64,000 nucleotides of DNA from Dermatophagoides farinae (GCF_024713945.1 NC_134678.1:3782001-3846000); one strand, 5' to 3'. Counted from the first letter of the stretch, positions 30,501 through 43,816 are shown. Numbers and translations: made by a program. The notes: generated from the letters alone by a model not told the origin.

Positions 30501-33500
30501 AAGTGAACATACCGTACGGCGATTTAGGTGTTGGTATTGTTGTTCAAGGTTATGAGGCATCAAGATATGGGTGATATTATTGGTTATTTTCAAACGTTCA
30601 TTGTTGGGCATTAGTTCGAATCTTTGACGCAATGATGGCTTCTTTCCACCGCTAACTTTATGGAATGTTATCATGGAATCGCTTTCATAACTGTAATCAG
30701 CTCCACTTTTGACGATCCAGATGACTGTTATCATGATGATTATAGAGTATAATGATTTTAAATGAGTCCTCATTTTGTTGATAGAATAACAAGTCCAATT
30801 AACCGATCGAATAGTAAATTGACGAAGATAGTCAATTCCGTCAAGAGAATTTGACAGAGAGGCAACATAAATTTACACGAAATAATGATTGTTTGTTTTG
30901 TCGATGTTGATGAGAATCTTTTCATCGATCGTCAATGATTCGATGGATGAGATCATGACAATGATTGAGCCAGATAGTCAGCATTGAGTTTCGCCTGCTT
31001 CACCATATTTGCCATTAACATCTTCACCACGAAACTCATTTCATGTGATGTTCAATGCCGCCGCATCCTTTTGTAGCAATTGTTGCTATTCGACACACCG
31101 CCATAAAAAAGTGAAAAAATGCTAGCAGCTGCCAGTTATAGAACAGTTGAAATTAGTGACCACCATTATGAGCACACAGCTAAGAAATTCATTCATACAT
31201 TAAATAGAAATAATGTACATGCTATGACGGTATCCATGACGACAATCATGACGGAAAAGTTGATAAATAACTTTTTAATTTACATACAATCAAACACACC
31301 GGCAAACATATAACGATAATATGCGTGACAATGTTAGTCGACAAATTCTATTGGAAATGAATAATAGGTAATTCAACAATGAAGTGATGAAATGGAAAAT
31401 GAAATTACCTGATCGATCGATCAGTTGCAAACATCAAAATAATTAATCACAGCATAGGATGTGCAGCAGCGTTCATACTTACAAACAGATGGCTGATGGT
31501 TTTTCCAGTCGGTTGACTTGCATCATATTTCATTATTCTCTCGATGCATATTTTTTTATCCAATTTCAATTCATATAAGAGGGTCGGAATTTTTTTAATA
31601 TAAATTTGCATGAAAGATATATGCTCATACAGTCATTTCATTTTCATTAAACAGAAATATAAGAAAACAAAACGACATTTTGATTATAAAACATTGATTA
31701 AATTAAATTATTATTATCAAATTAGACTGCTTTTGCTTACCGTTTAAAATTCGATCGATTCGCACAATTTAATATCAATCAGGCAGCCGTTATAGACAAA
31801 TCCAAACAAACAAACAGGCTTGTATGTTTGTTAACGAATTAATTATAAACAAACAACAACTAATCTGGTCATGAGAGGAGTTTTTGTTTGTTTGCCATTG
31901 GGATAATGTTTCATGTTAGCCAACACTTGTGCATGTTTGTTTGCCTTGTTTAGTGTGTGTATTTTTATTCTGTAATGAAATGAATGGTTATATGACAAAT
32001 TTTTTGAATTGATTTGATTCACACCAGCTTTCGCATATCGCATCTGTGACAATAACGGAACATGGATCAACAATTGGACTAATTATACCGAATGCTTGTT
32101 GTTGATTGCCAATGTGAGTGCATTTAATTCATAAAAATGTTTTCCGAAATGAATTTAATTGATCCGTTTGCCAGAATGAATCGGACACGGATGCTTCCAA
32201 ATATCAGTTCATAAGACAATTGGTCATATTCATCATGTTTTCCTGCTCAATGTTGTCGTTGATTTTATTGTCAATAACATTCTTCATCTTCACATATTTC
32301 CGGTATTTCCTCTCAAATTCGCTTACCCTTAATGTTAATTATTAGTTTCAATCTCTACAGATCATTGACATCGTGTCGACTTCGTGTGCACCGAAACCTG
32401 GTTCTTGCATTAATCCTTCATTCATTATGCTTGTTGTTGATTGCCAGTCCGCATTTATTCAATCCGGATGAATCGCTTTCTTCTTATTGGGAGATCGTAT
32501 GTGTTTTCCATTGATCCATTCAATCATAACCGATAACCTTTTTTTACCGCATAGGAATGGCTGTGTAAATCGATATTGACGTTAAAGCTGTATTCAACAC
32601 TGGCATCAATCAATTGGATGTTTATCGAAGGTTTCCAATTGCACAGCCGAGTCACGGTATCTATTCTACGCAAAGATGCTCCATTCAAGCTTTATCATTT
32701 TCTGGGTTGGGGTAAGTTTTGAATGCCATAATAGAAATATTACCTAGAGCCATGTTCGACAATCCATATCCAATCGTGACATGTATGTTTGTTTTGTTTG
32801 GATTTTTTTTTACATTTTTATTGTCGTTGAATAGAAATTTCAATTTTTATATTTGCAACGTTATATTCTAATCCATATTTTGTTAACAAGTTAGGAAATG
32901 AGAAATCATTGAATTGCTTCTGGGTAGTTTTAGGTCTGAGAGAGTCAAACCTGTATATTTCAAAGGGAAATTTGTAAAAAAAGTTTAGTTTGGAATCGGC
33001 AATGATTTGTCCATTGAAGTACGTGTATAATTTTGTGCTTGTGTTTGATTTATTTCAGGAATCCCACTTGTGTTGGTTACAGCGTGGGCATTACAGATGT
33101 CATTGACAATGGATACCTTATGTTGGAATGGTTACGCTCATTCGCTATACATATGGATTATTGTTGGACCAATGATTCTTGCTCTTTCGGTAAGCTATGA
33201 TAGAAACCTTATGAAACCATCCAATTAAAAGTCAATATCACATACCTATCGGCAGGTAAATTGCATATTTTTAGTGAACATAATACGCGTGTTGCTCACC
33301 AAACTTCGTTTGACTGTAACCATTGAGATCAAACAGATTCGAAAAGCAATTAAGGCGACAGCTTTGTTATTTCCCTTACTGGGTAAGTACAATTCCAATT
33401 CGATTTAACTTTTGATTATCTATTGATTGCAATGAAAGGAATATCGCATCTGTTGTTTTGCATCAATCCGGATGACAATGGTCGTTTAGAGGATGCCTAT

Positions 33501-34278
33501 CTCATTTTCAATGCCTTCCTGCAATCATCTCAGGTATGTTTGTTTAATTTTGACATTGAATGGTAATATTACATATGACATTTTTAGGGCATATTTGTCT
33601 CCATATTGTACTGTTTCATGGACACCGATGTTCAACAAGCGCTGAAACTAACCTATCAACGGACAGTATTTAAAAACCGATCGTTTCCTACTAGATGGTC
33701 CCGACAAACTGCAACCACAACAGCAGCCAAAACACCAACCATACGTGATCGAAATCTGGGATCATTTAAATTTGTCCGACAGCCAATGATCAATAATATC
33801 GTTCGTACTAACAGTTTGAATGAAATAAATATTGGCATGGAAATTGCAAACCACGCAAATAGGTCCTTGAACGACAAGACGCATGACAAAGATGAGACTA
33901 ACAAACATTTGGCACGACAAAATAACGGCTTTGCCTTAAACACGACAAAAATGGTTATAAATTCTACGGCTTATGGGCATCAAATGGATGGTAAGTGATG
34001 AATCCATTTGTATTGCTAGCCATCTTTTAACAAACCTTACGTTATTCTTGACAGTTAGAGAAATATTGAGTCAACAGTCACAATCTCAACGTTCGGCCGG
34101 TAAAACAATATCACCATCAACAACAAGAGAGTCTCAGACCCTATGTATTATGTACAATTCCAATGGCGAAATGGTTCGATTTAAACCCAAAATACAGTAT
34201 TCGAATCCTAAACCGTATTCAATGCCTGATACTGGCATAATAGCTATTGAAATTGATCCGAAAACAAAAAAGAGATGA
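27511..34278 (+). CDS. Class B (secretin-family) neuropeptide GPCR, PDF-receptor-like
   Basis: Eleven exons: 27511-27934, 28008-28271, 32028-32113, 32175-32302, 32361-32496, 32555-32711, 33059-33189, 33256-33382, 33439-33533, 33588-33990, 34055-34278; phases all agree, 724 aa. The hormone-binding domain shows [20 protein letters not shown]...SCRDIF, split by a 3.8-kb intron from [20 protein letters not shown]. Seven helices follow, with [80 protein letters not shown] and [46 protein letters not shown] and the helix 7 end fit PDF receptors better than DH31 or DH44 receptors. The N-terminus is about 150 residues, Asn/Ser-rich with many NxS/T sites; no signal peptide is visible from the ATG at 27511, so an upstream exon is possible. 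Confidence 0.85.
28272..32027 (+). other. 3.8-kb intron of the GPCR gene, hosting an antisense gene
   Basis: Donor GGTAAGT at 28271/28272 and acceptor ACACCAG ending at 32027; the codon G|CT is completed across it and the hormone-receptor domain resumes correctly. It contains a complete minus-strand gene at 29600-30773. The remainder is AT-rich without recognised features. Confidence 0.85.
29600..30773 (-). CDS. Type I membrane protein with an FN3-like ectodomain, nested in the GPCR intron
   Basis: 364-aa protein from exons 30773-30513 and 30433-29600 (79-nt intron, phase 0). A signal peptide follows the first ATG ([18 protein letters not shown]). The ectodomain contains a fibronectin-III-like fold: [54 protein letters not shown] (the FN3 YxixgLxpxtxYxl F-G signature) and several NxS/T sites. 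One helix, [20 protein letters not shown] (about 300-319), is followed by [10 protein letters not shown] and a 40-residue tail ending PYYDYRS, with Tyr motifs. The Cys cluster next to the membrane suggests palmitoylation. I cannot assign a family; a cell-surface adhesion or signalling role is inference. Confidence 0.75.
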
Positions 34279-34438
34279 TTCTTGTATTTTATTTTATCAT
34301 GAATTTATTTTTCATTTCAAATAATGTATATATGATTGGGCGGTGAATTAAATTCTCCATTTTTTTTATAATGTTAACATGAAAATTTATCTCCAAAAAT
34401 ATGAATGTTAAATAGAAAATGAATCATTATAATATTTG

Positions 34439-35555
34439 TCAATATGGTGTTGATAAAGAAAGTTTGGGCAGACTGGAGGAAGGTTTGCGGGGAACATTAT
34501 CCAATTTTTGTTGCTGATATTCGGTCATTGGTCGACCGCCAACACCTATTAATGAGGAAAAATAGGAATCAGATCAAGGAGAAAACCATTTGAAAAAAAC
34601 AACAATGATTGGGCAAAACTTACCACAAGTACCGACACCAACACGTCCAGAAACGGAATCTGGGGATGCGAATATACTTTTCTTTTGATTACCTTTCATT
34701 TTTTTATTCATAACCTGCAAATAGTGATCAATTAAAATGAGTCTACCAAAGTCAAGTTAGAAGCCAAGACCTACCTTATGGGCAAATGATTGCCATTTCA
34801 TTTTGTCTTTTTCCCTTTCCTCCTCTAATTGCTTTAATTTCTCTTTACGTTTCTGCTGTTTTTTCCGCTGTTGTTCCCTAAGTTCTTGCTGTTTTTTGTA
34901 CTGATTGATGTTTGTCGTTTGTTGTTGGGAGCTTGACGACGATAAAGTTGAGCTATCGACCGATAAATAATTGGTAGTCGAACCTAAACCAGTTTTATTT
35001 GTTGATCCTAGAGAAGATATATGTGCTTTATGATTATTATTAAAGGTACCACGTTTTTTGCCCAATGGTTTCAACAATCCGACCAGACATACTTCGGAAA
35101 GACGTTTTTTCGCGTGGGTGAACATGACCGTACATTGACCATCTGAAGTTATATCTTCGACCTGTGCCTCGTAAAATCTAGATGATTCAATCAATGATCA
35201 TCAACAGAGTTGATTGTGAACATAACGAAGACTACTTACTGTCCATCTTCGCTCCAAGGGGCCAACACCCAATCGCCAGCACTGAAATGATGCTCATGTG
35301 TGGGGGCACCATCGTTTTCCAATGATTCTAATGCAGCTAATTCTTCTTTAGTCATCATTTGTATTGTCAATTGTATTACCTCCTACATGGTGAATAACAA
35401 TCTTATGAAAAGATTATTTCGATCATTGATTGACTTACATTTAGATCATGTTGGAGCGTTTTCAGGTCTTCATTATCCGGTTCATTTATCAGGCTCATCT
35501 CGACCTGTCGTAATTGAATCTTGTAATTACGTATGTTGGCCAAATTGTCCGACAT
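34439..35555 (-). CDS. SMNDC1: Survival motor neuron domain protein SMNDC1 (SPF30)
   Basis: Tudor-domain splicing factor that binds dimethyl-arginine on Sm proteins and helps the tri-snRNP join the spliceosome. Five exons: 35555-35439, 35382-35240, 35177-34775, 34714-34624, 34545-34439; phases agree, 286 aa (human 238). N-terminus MSDNLANIRNYKIQLRQVE with LQHDLNEVIQLT; Tudor domain about 65-125 (WVLAPWSEDGQFYEAQVEDI); a coiled, Lys/Glu-rich segment (KRKEKLKQLEEEREKDKMKW); and the diagnostic C-terminal block KKSIFASPDSVSGRVGVGTC followed by GVGGRPMTEYQQ. A Ser/Gln-rich insert between Tudor and coil explains the extra length. It ends 160 bp from the GPCR stop, tail to tail. Confidence 0.96.
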
Positions 35556-35906
35556 TTTCGTTGAGTTGTTGATTTTGGCGAATTCCTAAATTTGAAAGCG
35601 AGATTTGTTTGGAACAACAAAACAATTCATGCATTTACAATAATAAATATCAAAAGCTCATTTGCAGCTCGAGTTTATACCAAATAACCACTAGATGGCG
35701 TCATAGAATGATAAATAAATAAATTATTGTTCGTGTGATAATATAGAAATGTAAAAATGGTTTCAACTTTATTTTTTTAAAACAAATTACGATTTTGTAA
35801 ATGAATAAATTTTTTATTTTATGACAATCAATTCAACATGTAATGCCATTTAGTACACATTGATTTCAATGACGATAAAACAGGCTGCAGAACGATTGAT
35901 GTAAAT
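35556..35906. other. Short intergenic region between TBCA and SMNDC1
   Basis: About 350 bp, AT-rich, presumably the SMNDC1 promoter plus the TBCA 3' end. Nothing else seen. Confidence 0.6.
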
Positions 35907-36412
35907 TCATGGAATGTTAGTCTCTTGCAGTAATGCTTTAGCAGCAGAATAGATTTCATTTTCAGCATAATCTCCCACTCCCTATAATTTACGATTCCAA
36001 TAAGCTGATCAACAATCTCTTTATTCATAAGTTTATACTGACCTCAACTAATTGTTGTAGATCGTGATAAGCGGCCGTTATTCGTTTCTGACAATCTGGC
36101 AATAGCATGGCTGTTTCATTGATAATCTCTTGCTTAATTTTGAAACACAATTAGAAAAAATTTAATGATCTATATAAAGTTAGTAACTAACCTGTTTATT
36201 GATTTCATATACATCCCTTTGCTGTTCACGCATTGTATTCAAACGTTCAGTCTCTCGTGTCAATTCTTGCTCATAGGCTTGTCTCTCTTTGACACATCTA
36301 TCAAAAAAAATGACAATAACAAATCAAAATAACACACTTCACTGCTTGTATGTACCAACCTTTTTAACACGCCCGTTCGGATTCTAATCTGGTTGATTTT
36401 AGGATCACTCAT
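35907..36412 (-). CDS. TBCA: Tubulin-specific chaperone A (TBCA)
   Basis: Cofactor A of the tubulin folding pathway, a three-helix bundle that captures beta-tubulin released from the CCT chaperonin. Exons 36412-36360, 36297-36192, 36132-36043, 35981-35907; phases agree, 107 aa (human 108). Sequence begins MSDPKINQIRIRTGVLKRLC, as in human MADPRVRQIKIKTGVVKRL, then RLNTMREQQRDVYEINKQQE and the conserved ETAMLLPDCQKRITAAYHDL. It is missed by long-ORF searches because every exon is about 100 nt or shorter. Confidence 0.96.
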
Positions 36413-36696
36413 TTTATGGACAAATTTAAACTTACACGAAATTGTAATCGAATGACAAACAAATGATCAATCACGTGCTAACGGTAACAAATCAATATTT
36501 TCCGGAAAATTTTTTTCAGAAAAAATTAAAGTATCCTCAAAAACTTTACGGTTGAAATTTTATTAGAATTAAATGTAACAAAAAAAAATTGATAGTAGGA
36601 AGAAAATGCAAGCAGATTTGTACACACTCAATCTGAAAATTTGATGATTTTTAAGATGACGATGAAATTCATGATCCAAGGATGTTTTTAGATGAC

Positions 36697-38547
36697 TTAC
36701 TCATCGGATTCTTTTTTGATTTTCTTATTTTTCTTTTTCTTTTTCGCCGATGTCACTTGTTGATGATCCTGGTCATCATCCATTGTTTTTTCGCCTACCT
36801 CCTCCTCTTGTTCGTTTGTCTCTTTTGCTGGTGACGGTTTCGCCTCATCATCAACATCATCTTGGTCGAAAGATTTTCGTTTATTCTTTGGCACGAATGT
36901 GGAATCCGCACCATCCTTGTAGATCATAACTTTAGATTTGTTTTCAAACTTTTGAGGATGCTGTGATCGCTGCTGTCTGCCCGTTGCACTGATCCTACGA
37001 ATATTACCTTCTTCAAAAAATTTGAGTTGTGTTTCCAATTTGGCTCGATTTTGTACTCCTAATTCATTGCTCGATTCTTCTCCTAATGCATCGACACGAA
37101 TTGCTAAGGCTGCCTTAGCTGCCAACATTCGAGACATTTTGCCTTTCAACTTGCTATTAGCCTGGGTGATCAGTTGAGCATGATAAATAAGACCATACTT
37201 AGGTGTGTCATGCTTTGTTTTCAATGCTCGAAACAAAGCCTTTTCTGCGCCTAATATTTGGACAGTGGATGCTGGATGTTTTGCTAGATTTAACAATGAA
37301 CCTGCATGCGATATTAGTCGGGCTCCTACCAATTCTCCAACCAAAATGGTTAGATTCGGAGCTACAGCCATCATACGATTCTTGAGATATTCCAACAATT
37401 GTGCACGATATTCATGTAAATCTAGACAATTTCGACACAATGCATGAATATTAATTAAATCTTCTCCAGCAATTTCTGTACCCATGGACACTTCAGCTAA
37501 TTCTTTGACCTGAGTCTCAACTTCTTCAGGAATGATTTCCGAAAGATCGGTAGTCACAGCATTTGTGCGCATACCGATGGTCATGACAGTTCTGATATAG
37601 GCAATGTTGTCTGCGATAATCTTAGATAATTCAGGGAAATGCCAACCATACCATTCCTTGGCTCGCATGATGTAATTGTTCAATTCTTTATCGAGATCAT
37701 CAAGCAAAGCTATGAATAATCAAAAGCAAGTTGTTTCTTTAGAAAAATTGAAAAACTCAATAGGCTTTTAATGAAAACTTACAAATGGCCTGTATGATCA
37801 TTGTATCCACCTTATCCGGGCTAAACTTTAGCTTATATCGACCAAGCCTGAAGAGAAATAGAAAGCAAAAAATATATTACACATTTTACTAAGCAGAATG
37901 GTAAAATTGATGTTACTAGAGTAGAGAGAAATGCATCTCAGAGGTAGTGACGATAATTGCATAATCATATGGTTTCATAAATAATAAAATTCTATCCATC
38001 ATTGATGATAAGGTTCATGAAAGTGTTGTAAATAAAAAAGCCTACTTACCCATGACTCAAGCCAAGTTGCATGGCTGCCTCTTCGTCTTCATTCCAATCG
38101 GGTACTAATTCAGGTAAATGAATTCGAATGCATGACATTAGTTCCTGTATGGCATTACTAGTAACACATGGAACATCAAGCTTCTCTTTGATAGCTCCTG
38201 CTAATTTGGCATCGGCAACGGCTAATGTCTCATCAGAATAGACTGACAACACCTTTTTTGAAAGAAATTTCTTCAGCCTTTTGCTCAATTTTCCTTCAAT
38301 CAAGGCAGTGGTCGATGTCAAAGCATCAGTAGCATCTTTGAATTTTTGATTAACTTCAAATGACAATAATTTGGTTGCCTTTTTTGCATTCTCAAATTCT
38401 TTGTACAAATTGGCAGGTTGATTTAGCTTAGATTCATCATTGACCTAAGAAACAAGCAAACTCATTCATTACACTTGATTATAATTTTTCAGAAATTCAA
38501 ACCTTGAAAATATAAAATCCCGAGGCCGACTCAAGAAGAACCAACAT
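36697..38547 (-). CDS. NOP58: Box C/D snoRNP core protein NOP58
   Basis: Core protein of box C/D snoRNPs that guide rRNA 2'-O-methylation in the nucleolus. Exons 38547-38503, 38444-38050, 37847-37783, 37709-36697; phases agree, 505 aa (human 529). N-terminus [15 protein letters not shown]; the NOP5NT domain contains [19 protein letters not shown]; coiled coil [20 protein letters not shown] and [10 protein letters not shown]; the Nop domain [40 protein letters not shown] and [20 protein letters not shown]. The C-terminus is the expected acidic/[12 protein letters not shown] tail. Closely spaced with TBCA upstream on the same strand. Confidence 0.98.
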
Positions 38548-41500
38548 GTTTATAATCGAATAGAATTATTCTGAAATCTATAAAAAACGGATGGATTGTC
38601 TTTTTCACTTGTGTGCTAAAAAAACGGCATGTCTTTGGGTGATGAACGAAACCGATATCGATATATCAATAAGGTAGTTGTAATTTCAGAAAGGAGATGT
38701 CGTTGCTGGTTGGTAGAAAAAAAAATTCAAATCTATTCCATAATATATTATTCGATTCTATGAATGTGAAAAGATGGACAATATTCAAAATTATGTTAGA
38801 AATTTAAAGCAATTTTATTTCATGCTTTATTAATTTCATTAAAAATTGAATTTTAAGCTGGACGGTTTACTTACAGAAAAAGTTGATCAATAAAAAGATA
38901 GCAACAAAGATAATAAAATTTAAATTTGAGCGAATCCAATTTGATGGACGATCTGGGAATCGTACGGTAGTTATTATTATATTTGATATAATTCATGTTG
39001 TTGAAAAATCCGATTTGTTCTGGAACGATTTTTGCCCTTCTTCTATATTTGATTACCGAGAATCGATGAAATTATATCGATCAATTTTATGATCTAAAAG
39101 TCATTTTTCCTTTACAGAACAATTGATCGGACATAATATGACCATTAAATACTTTCCAAGTTTCTGAGCTGGACCCTCTGATCTATAATAATACAATTAT
39201 TTTCTGGAACAGTGAATGATCAAAACAGCAACTAGTGAATGAAAAGTGCTATTTGATAATAAAAAAAGCTAGATGTTAGATGCTCACTCACTTATGTTTG
39301 TTCATTCGATATTCGTGAAATTGATGAGACCAATGAATAATTGATGGCAAGTTGTGAATGGATGAAGCGAGCAATGCACGCGGCTGCATCTATCTTCTTC
39401 TACATACGGTCTATTATGGTTTAATCATCATAACCACGATTAGCTCCGATAAAAGAGCTTCATGACGACGACACGATCACCCCTTGTCTATGTTTTTCTG
39501 CCATTGGGCGTCGGTAAAAGCTATACTGGTTATTTTGGTTGGATGAGTGCTCATAAAAACATGGATCAATATCTGTTAGATTCTTAGGATGGCCACCATA
39601 ATGTTTGTCGTCATGAGAGAGATGCATTAATCGCGGTAATAAACAACAACAAATTCGTCTTAGATATAGCTTGAACTATGGCAGACCAAAATAGCGATGA
39701 AAGAGAATAATCATGTGCTAAGATGCCAGATGGATTCATCAAGATAAGAATTTGCACAAACAAACCATTTGGCGACATTATCAAACATTTCTGCTGGAGA
39801 TACATGAATGGATATAATGTAAAGACGGCTTTGTTCGGCATTTTCGTCACATGAAAGTCAAAAAAAAATGGTGAAAGATGAGAGAGATAAACCAAAAATA
39901 GATGATGAGAAAAGAGGCCATCGGCAAATATCATTCAGTATGTAATCATCATAATAGTCATTGAAACCAAATTTGAACAAAAGATTGCTAAACGATCCTT
40001 TGTAATGGTGATAATCGGTTGTGAATCTTTTATTTCGATTCATTTTTAGCTAGAATATAGCTATGAATGTTACAAAAATGAAATAATGAACAATCAACTA
40101 GATTGAATTAACGTATGATCCATTCATTCATGATGATCATTGTTCATGATCGTTCTTCTGATTGAATCAATCAGAATTCAAGCAATTAACGATTGTGTGA
40201 GTTACAATGACTTTTGTGTCGACAGGACATTGCTTTAATAAAATCATCAATTTAATGAAAATAAATGCATAGATCCATTGTGTGTGTGTTCTGTTATAAT
40301 TAGAGGGTTAAATATTGGTTCTAAATGACGAGAAAAAGATTACAACATTGCCAATGAATGTCAAATGTCAAAAGGCCATGAAGTCAAAACATTTGAAAAA
40401 GGGCAAATAATTTATTGTTATTATCCCAATCGTCACACTGGTTGTCAATGTACCTTAAGATTTGATATTTTGGCACAACTGGAAAATGTGTGTACCACGC
40501 GAATGGATCGCGTTTTCAATTTTCTCTCTCTCACTCTTTGTGCTAGTCGGTTAATATTTATATGCAGTGTGTCGTGTGTCACTTGGTGTGTGGGTAATTG
40601 GGATCGTGTTTTGGCAACTCAATCATTCTATTTTTTGAAACTAGAATGAATACGATCATTGTTCTCAATAAGCCAAATTAATCTGTTGGCAATTTTCAGC
40701 TCCAAATTTGCTTACACGTCCTGGTGTGTGTTCTATCGATCCGTGAGGTCGATCACGGGATTGGTTTATAAACTTTTACCTTGTTGTACCTCCAACCTCG
40801 TATTAATGTTTGGACAACACCATTCTGATAATATTGGTGTGTGACACACATTGATGAGGATAGATGAATTGAGCCATCAAGGGAACTTTAGCAGACACCT
40901 GACTATAGTTTGTATATGACACTTGTGCTAATCAGTTCAGATGAATTCAATGATTGATCAGATTTCTGTTCAGATTGAATATCGGGAAACAATATGGTAG
41001 GCACTATCTGCATTTCAGGTTATTTTATTTAGGTGTCAGGTGCAGATGTTGAGAATCCGGTATTGTATTTTACGTCCAACAAGCCAAGATGATAGATTTG
41101 ATTATTTGATGCATCATCATTTATCCGTTTGTTCGTTAAATGATCATAGATTTTATAATGAATGAATGTTATTTGACAAGTCCCAAGTTGAGAATCAAGC
41201 ATAAATCGGATTTCGATCATTAATTAAATAGAGCTATGAATCCGAATCTGGTGACAACGTTGTCAAGTGTGGATATATGTGTAATCCGGTTGTTAACAAG
41301 AGCTAATCCGATGTTTATTTGTGTTTCTGACGATTTACGTATTGAACAGTGTTATGATATTGCTCAGTTGATCATAGCAGAACCATTCTGATTCTATCAA
41401 AAATTCATGCCTTTATGTTACATGACAAATTGATTAGAGATTCATTTTCTCGAATTTACGGTTCATTTGATTTGCTAGCTCGGTATGAGTTGAATTGATA

Positions 41501-43816
41501 ATCTCATTGTTACCGGTTTGATTAATTAAACGCTTGTTTTCTCTAGTTGGTAACATTCTTGTCACTTGTAATCAAAAATTTAAGCTTAGTTTAATTAAAT
41601 GCATCTGCTATTATGTCGATCGGATCGAAATGGTTGCATGTCGTCACTTTGGATCATTTGTGGAGCATATAATTGGTTTTGAATATGACAATTGCCGATT
41701 TCATGCCATACATAAATTTGTCTTACTATTCCATTTGATTTGGGTGAAAATGACAAAATTATTGCTTGTCGATTTGGTTCGTGTGCGGCAGCGACGGGTG
41801 TACAGCGAATTGCATAAAATGTTTATCTCAATTGGTTTCGGAGACAAAAACATTTTTTTGCTGTTGTTTATTCTAGCAATATAGAAAGAGCAATAAAATT
41901 TCAATGTAGCCAATAGAACCCCTTTTAACTGGTGTGTACAAAGGGATGTAGTCAGAATGTTGACCAATTTCCACCAAACAAAGCATACAGAATTTGTACA
42001 TTTTTGTTAAGCATGTCAATTCAAGCAATGGTCATCAAGTTGATTGTTTTATAATTTATGCCTTATGTTTGTCGTACAGCAATTAGGACATGATTGGGCA
42101 ATCAACGAAAATCCAATTACACATTCTATGTTTCAGATAACAGAAAAATCTTATATACATCGAACGAAAGAGTGAAGGGGATCATTTCATAAAAAATGTT
42201 TTACACCACTAGGGCCGTTTATAAGAAGATTGCTTTATTGGATTGCTGGAAAAGATCCAAAAAAAAAAATAAGAAAAAAGAATTGAAATTGTATCAGGTC
42301 ATAAGAATCGGTTATTTTTTCTTTGATCTTTGTCATGATCATGATAGCGATGGGCATGGCCATTTGTGACCATCATCGTCGTTTCCATCATGAATGAGAA
42401 TCACTGATCATTGATCACTGATGAGTGATCAATTTTATTATTATTATGGCAATATTATAATCAATGACGCCACCCAGTCATTGCTCATAATTTTTATTAT
42501 GATCATTTTCAATCAAATCTATTGAAACAAACTAAAGACAAAAAACTTCTTCTCAAAGCTATTGTTGGTCATTGCCGCCGTCGTATTTACAGCAAGTTTC
42601 GGTAACTTTGTCCTCAGGTCTTGGGTGCTTAATTTTTTAGGCCACTATGGTCCGTCCCTATGTGTTATGAATTGGCGGTTGTTGTTTGACAGAAAGGCTA
42701 TCGAAGTTATATTGACGAGGCAGCAATTATTGATTGAAACTAATTTGAATCTTTTATTAAATGATTATAACCAATAGAGGCAAATAGGGTATTGACAATA
42801 TAATCATTTTATTATTGGGACTATAGCTATAGCTACATCCAAAAAAGTTGCTCTATGAAACAAATGAAAACGATCTGCTTAAATGAATCTACTTTCTGGA
42901 AACGACCATCTAATCTTATTCATCTCATGAATAACAATAATATCTTTAGTTGTATACAAAGCAATGATGATAGGCCCAAATAACATCATGGTTAATGTAG
43001 ATTGATTGCAGCAGCCATGTCATTACATCGCTCAAATATCAACAACAGCAGTAGGCCATCGTTTATTGCAGATTGCCTGTATGTGTTGTTTTTTTTGTAT
43101 TGGAACCTAGCAAGAAAACCCATGGAGTGTGCATTTATATTCTGGTGCATAGAAAATTCTCACTGTCGAATCAATTTATTACATTATTATTACACACATA
43201 CATAAACATCTATTCTCATATTTAGTATGGCAAGCTCTCCACTTTGAGAACTAAAGCCGACATTGAAACGACAAAGCGAAGATTGCTATTCTTATCATCA
43301 TCGATTCAATTTGGTGTTTACATACAGATGTTACGATTGAAAAAGTCCGGCGTAGATGATGCAGCCCATAATTGCAGCAAAAAGGGAAAAACAGTAATGC
43401 GCCCAATGATGAATCAACCAATGAATGATTACTATTTATGACTGAAATATACAAACACAATGGGCTTGTTTGTTCAAAAGCGATCGTCCAATCATGTAAA
43501 AGCAAAGGCAGGACCCAACCCACTTCGGTATAACTGGCCAATGAGATATAGGTATTGGCATTGGTGATAAAGACCAACAAAAATATGGTGAATGGATCAA
43601 GTATTTATATACCATAATTGGTGATCGACAAAGAACGGGGATCATCATCATAGGCTATTGGAAATTTGAGTGTCCAATGATCATTCATATCGAATCATTG
43701 TTCGGATACACATTGGACATTTAGAGTGATCATCATCATCATCATCATTATCAAAAAAAATCGCACAACGATTATTCTTGACCATTTGTTCATTACAATC
43801 AATCATAAGCTCAAAA
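38548..43816. other. 5.3-kb gene-poor region between NOP58 and even-skipped
   Basis: Divergent promoters flank this stretch, and no exon with family similarity was found on either strand. Open frames such as 40365-40649, 41534-41884 and 43251-43580 (minus) are short and lack protein-like composition. It is long for this otherwise dense window and probably holds eve cis-regulatory DNA; clustered TGATCA/TGATCAC words occur at about 42400-42432. Function is inference. Confidence 0.6.

Noticed and set aside
40365-41967. Short open frames in the eve upstream region
   Set aside because: No codon-like composition, no consistent splice partners, no recognisable motifs.
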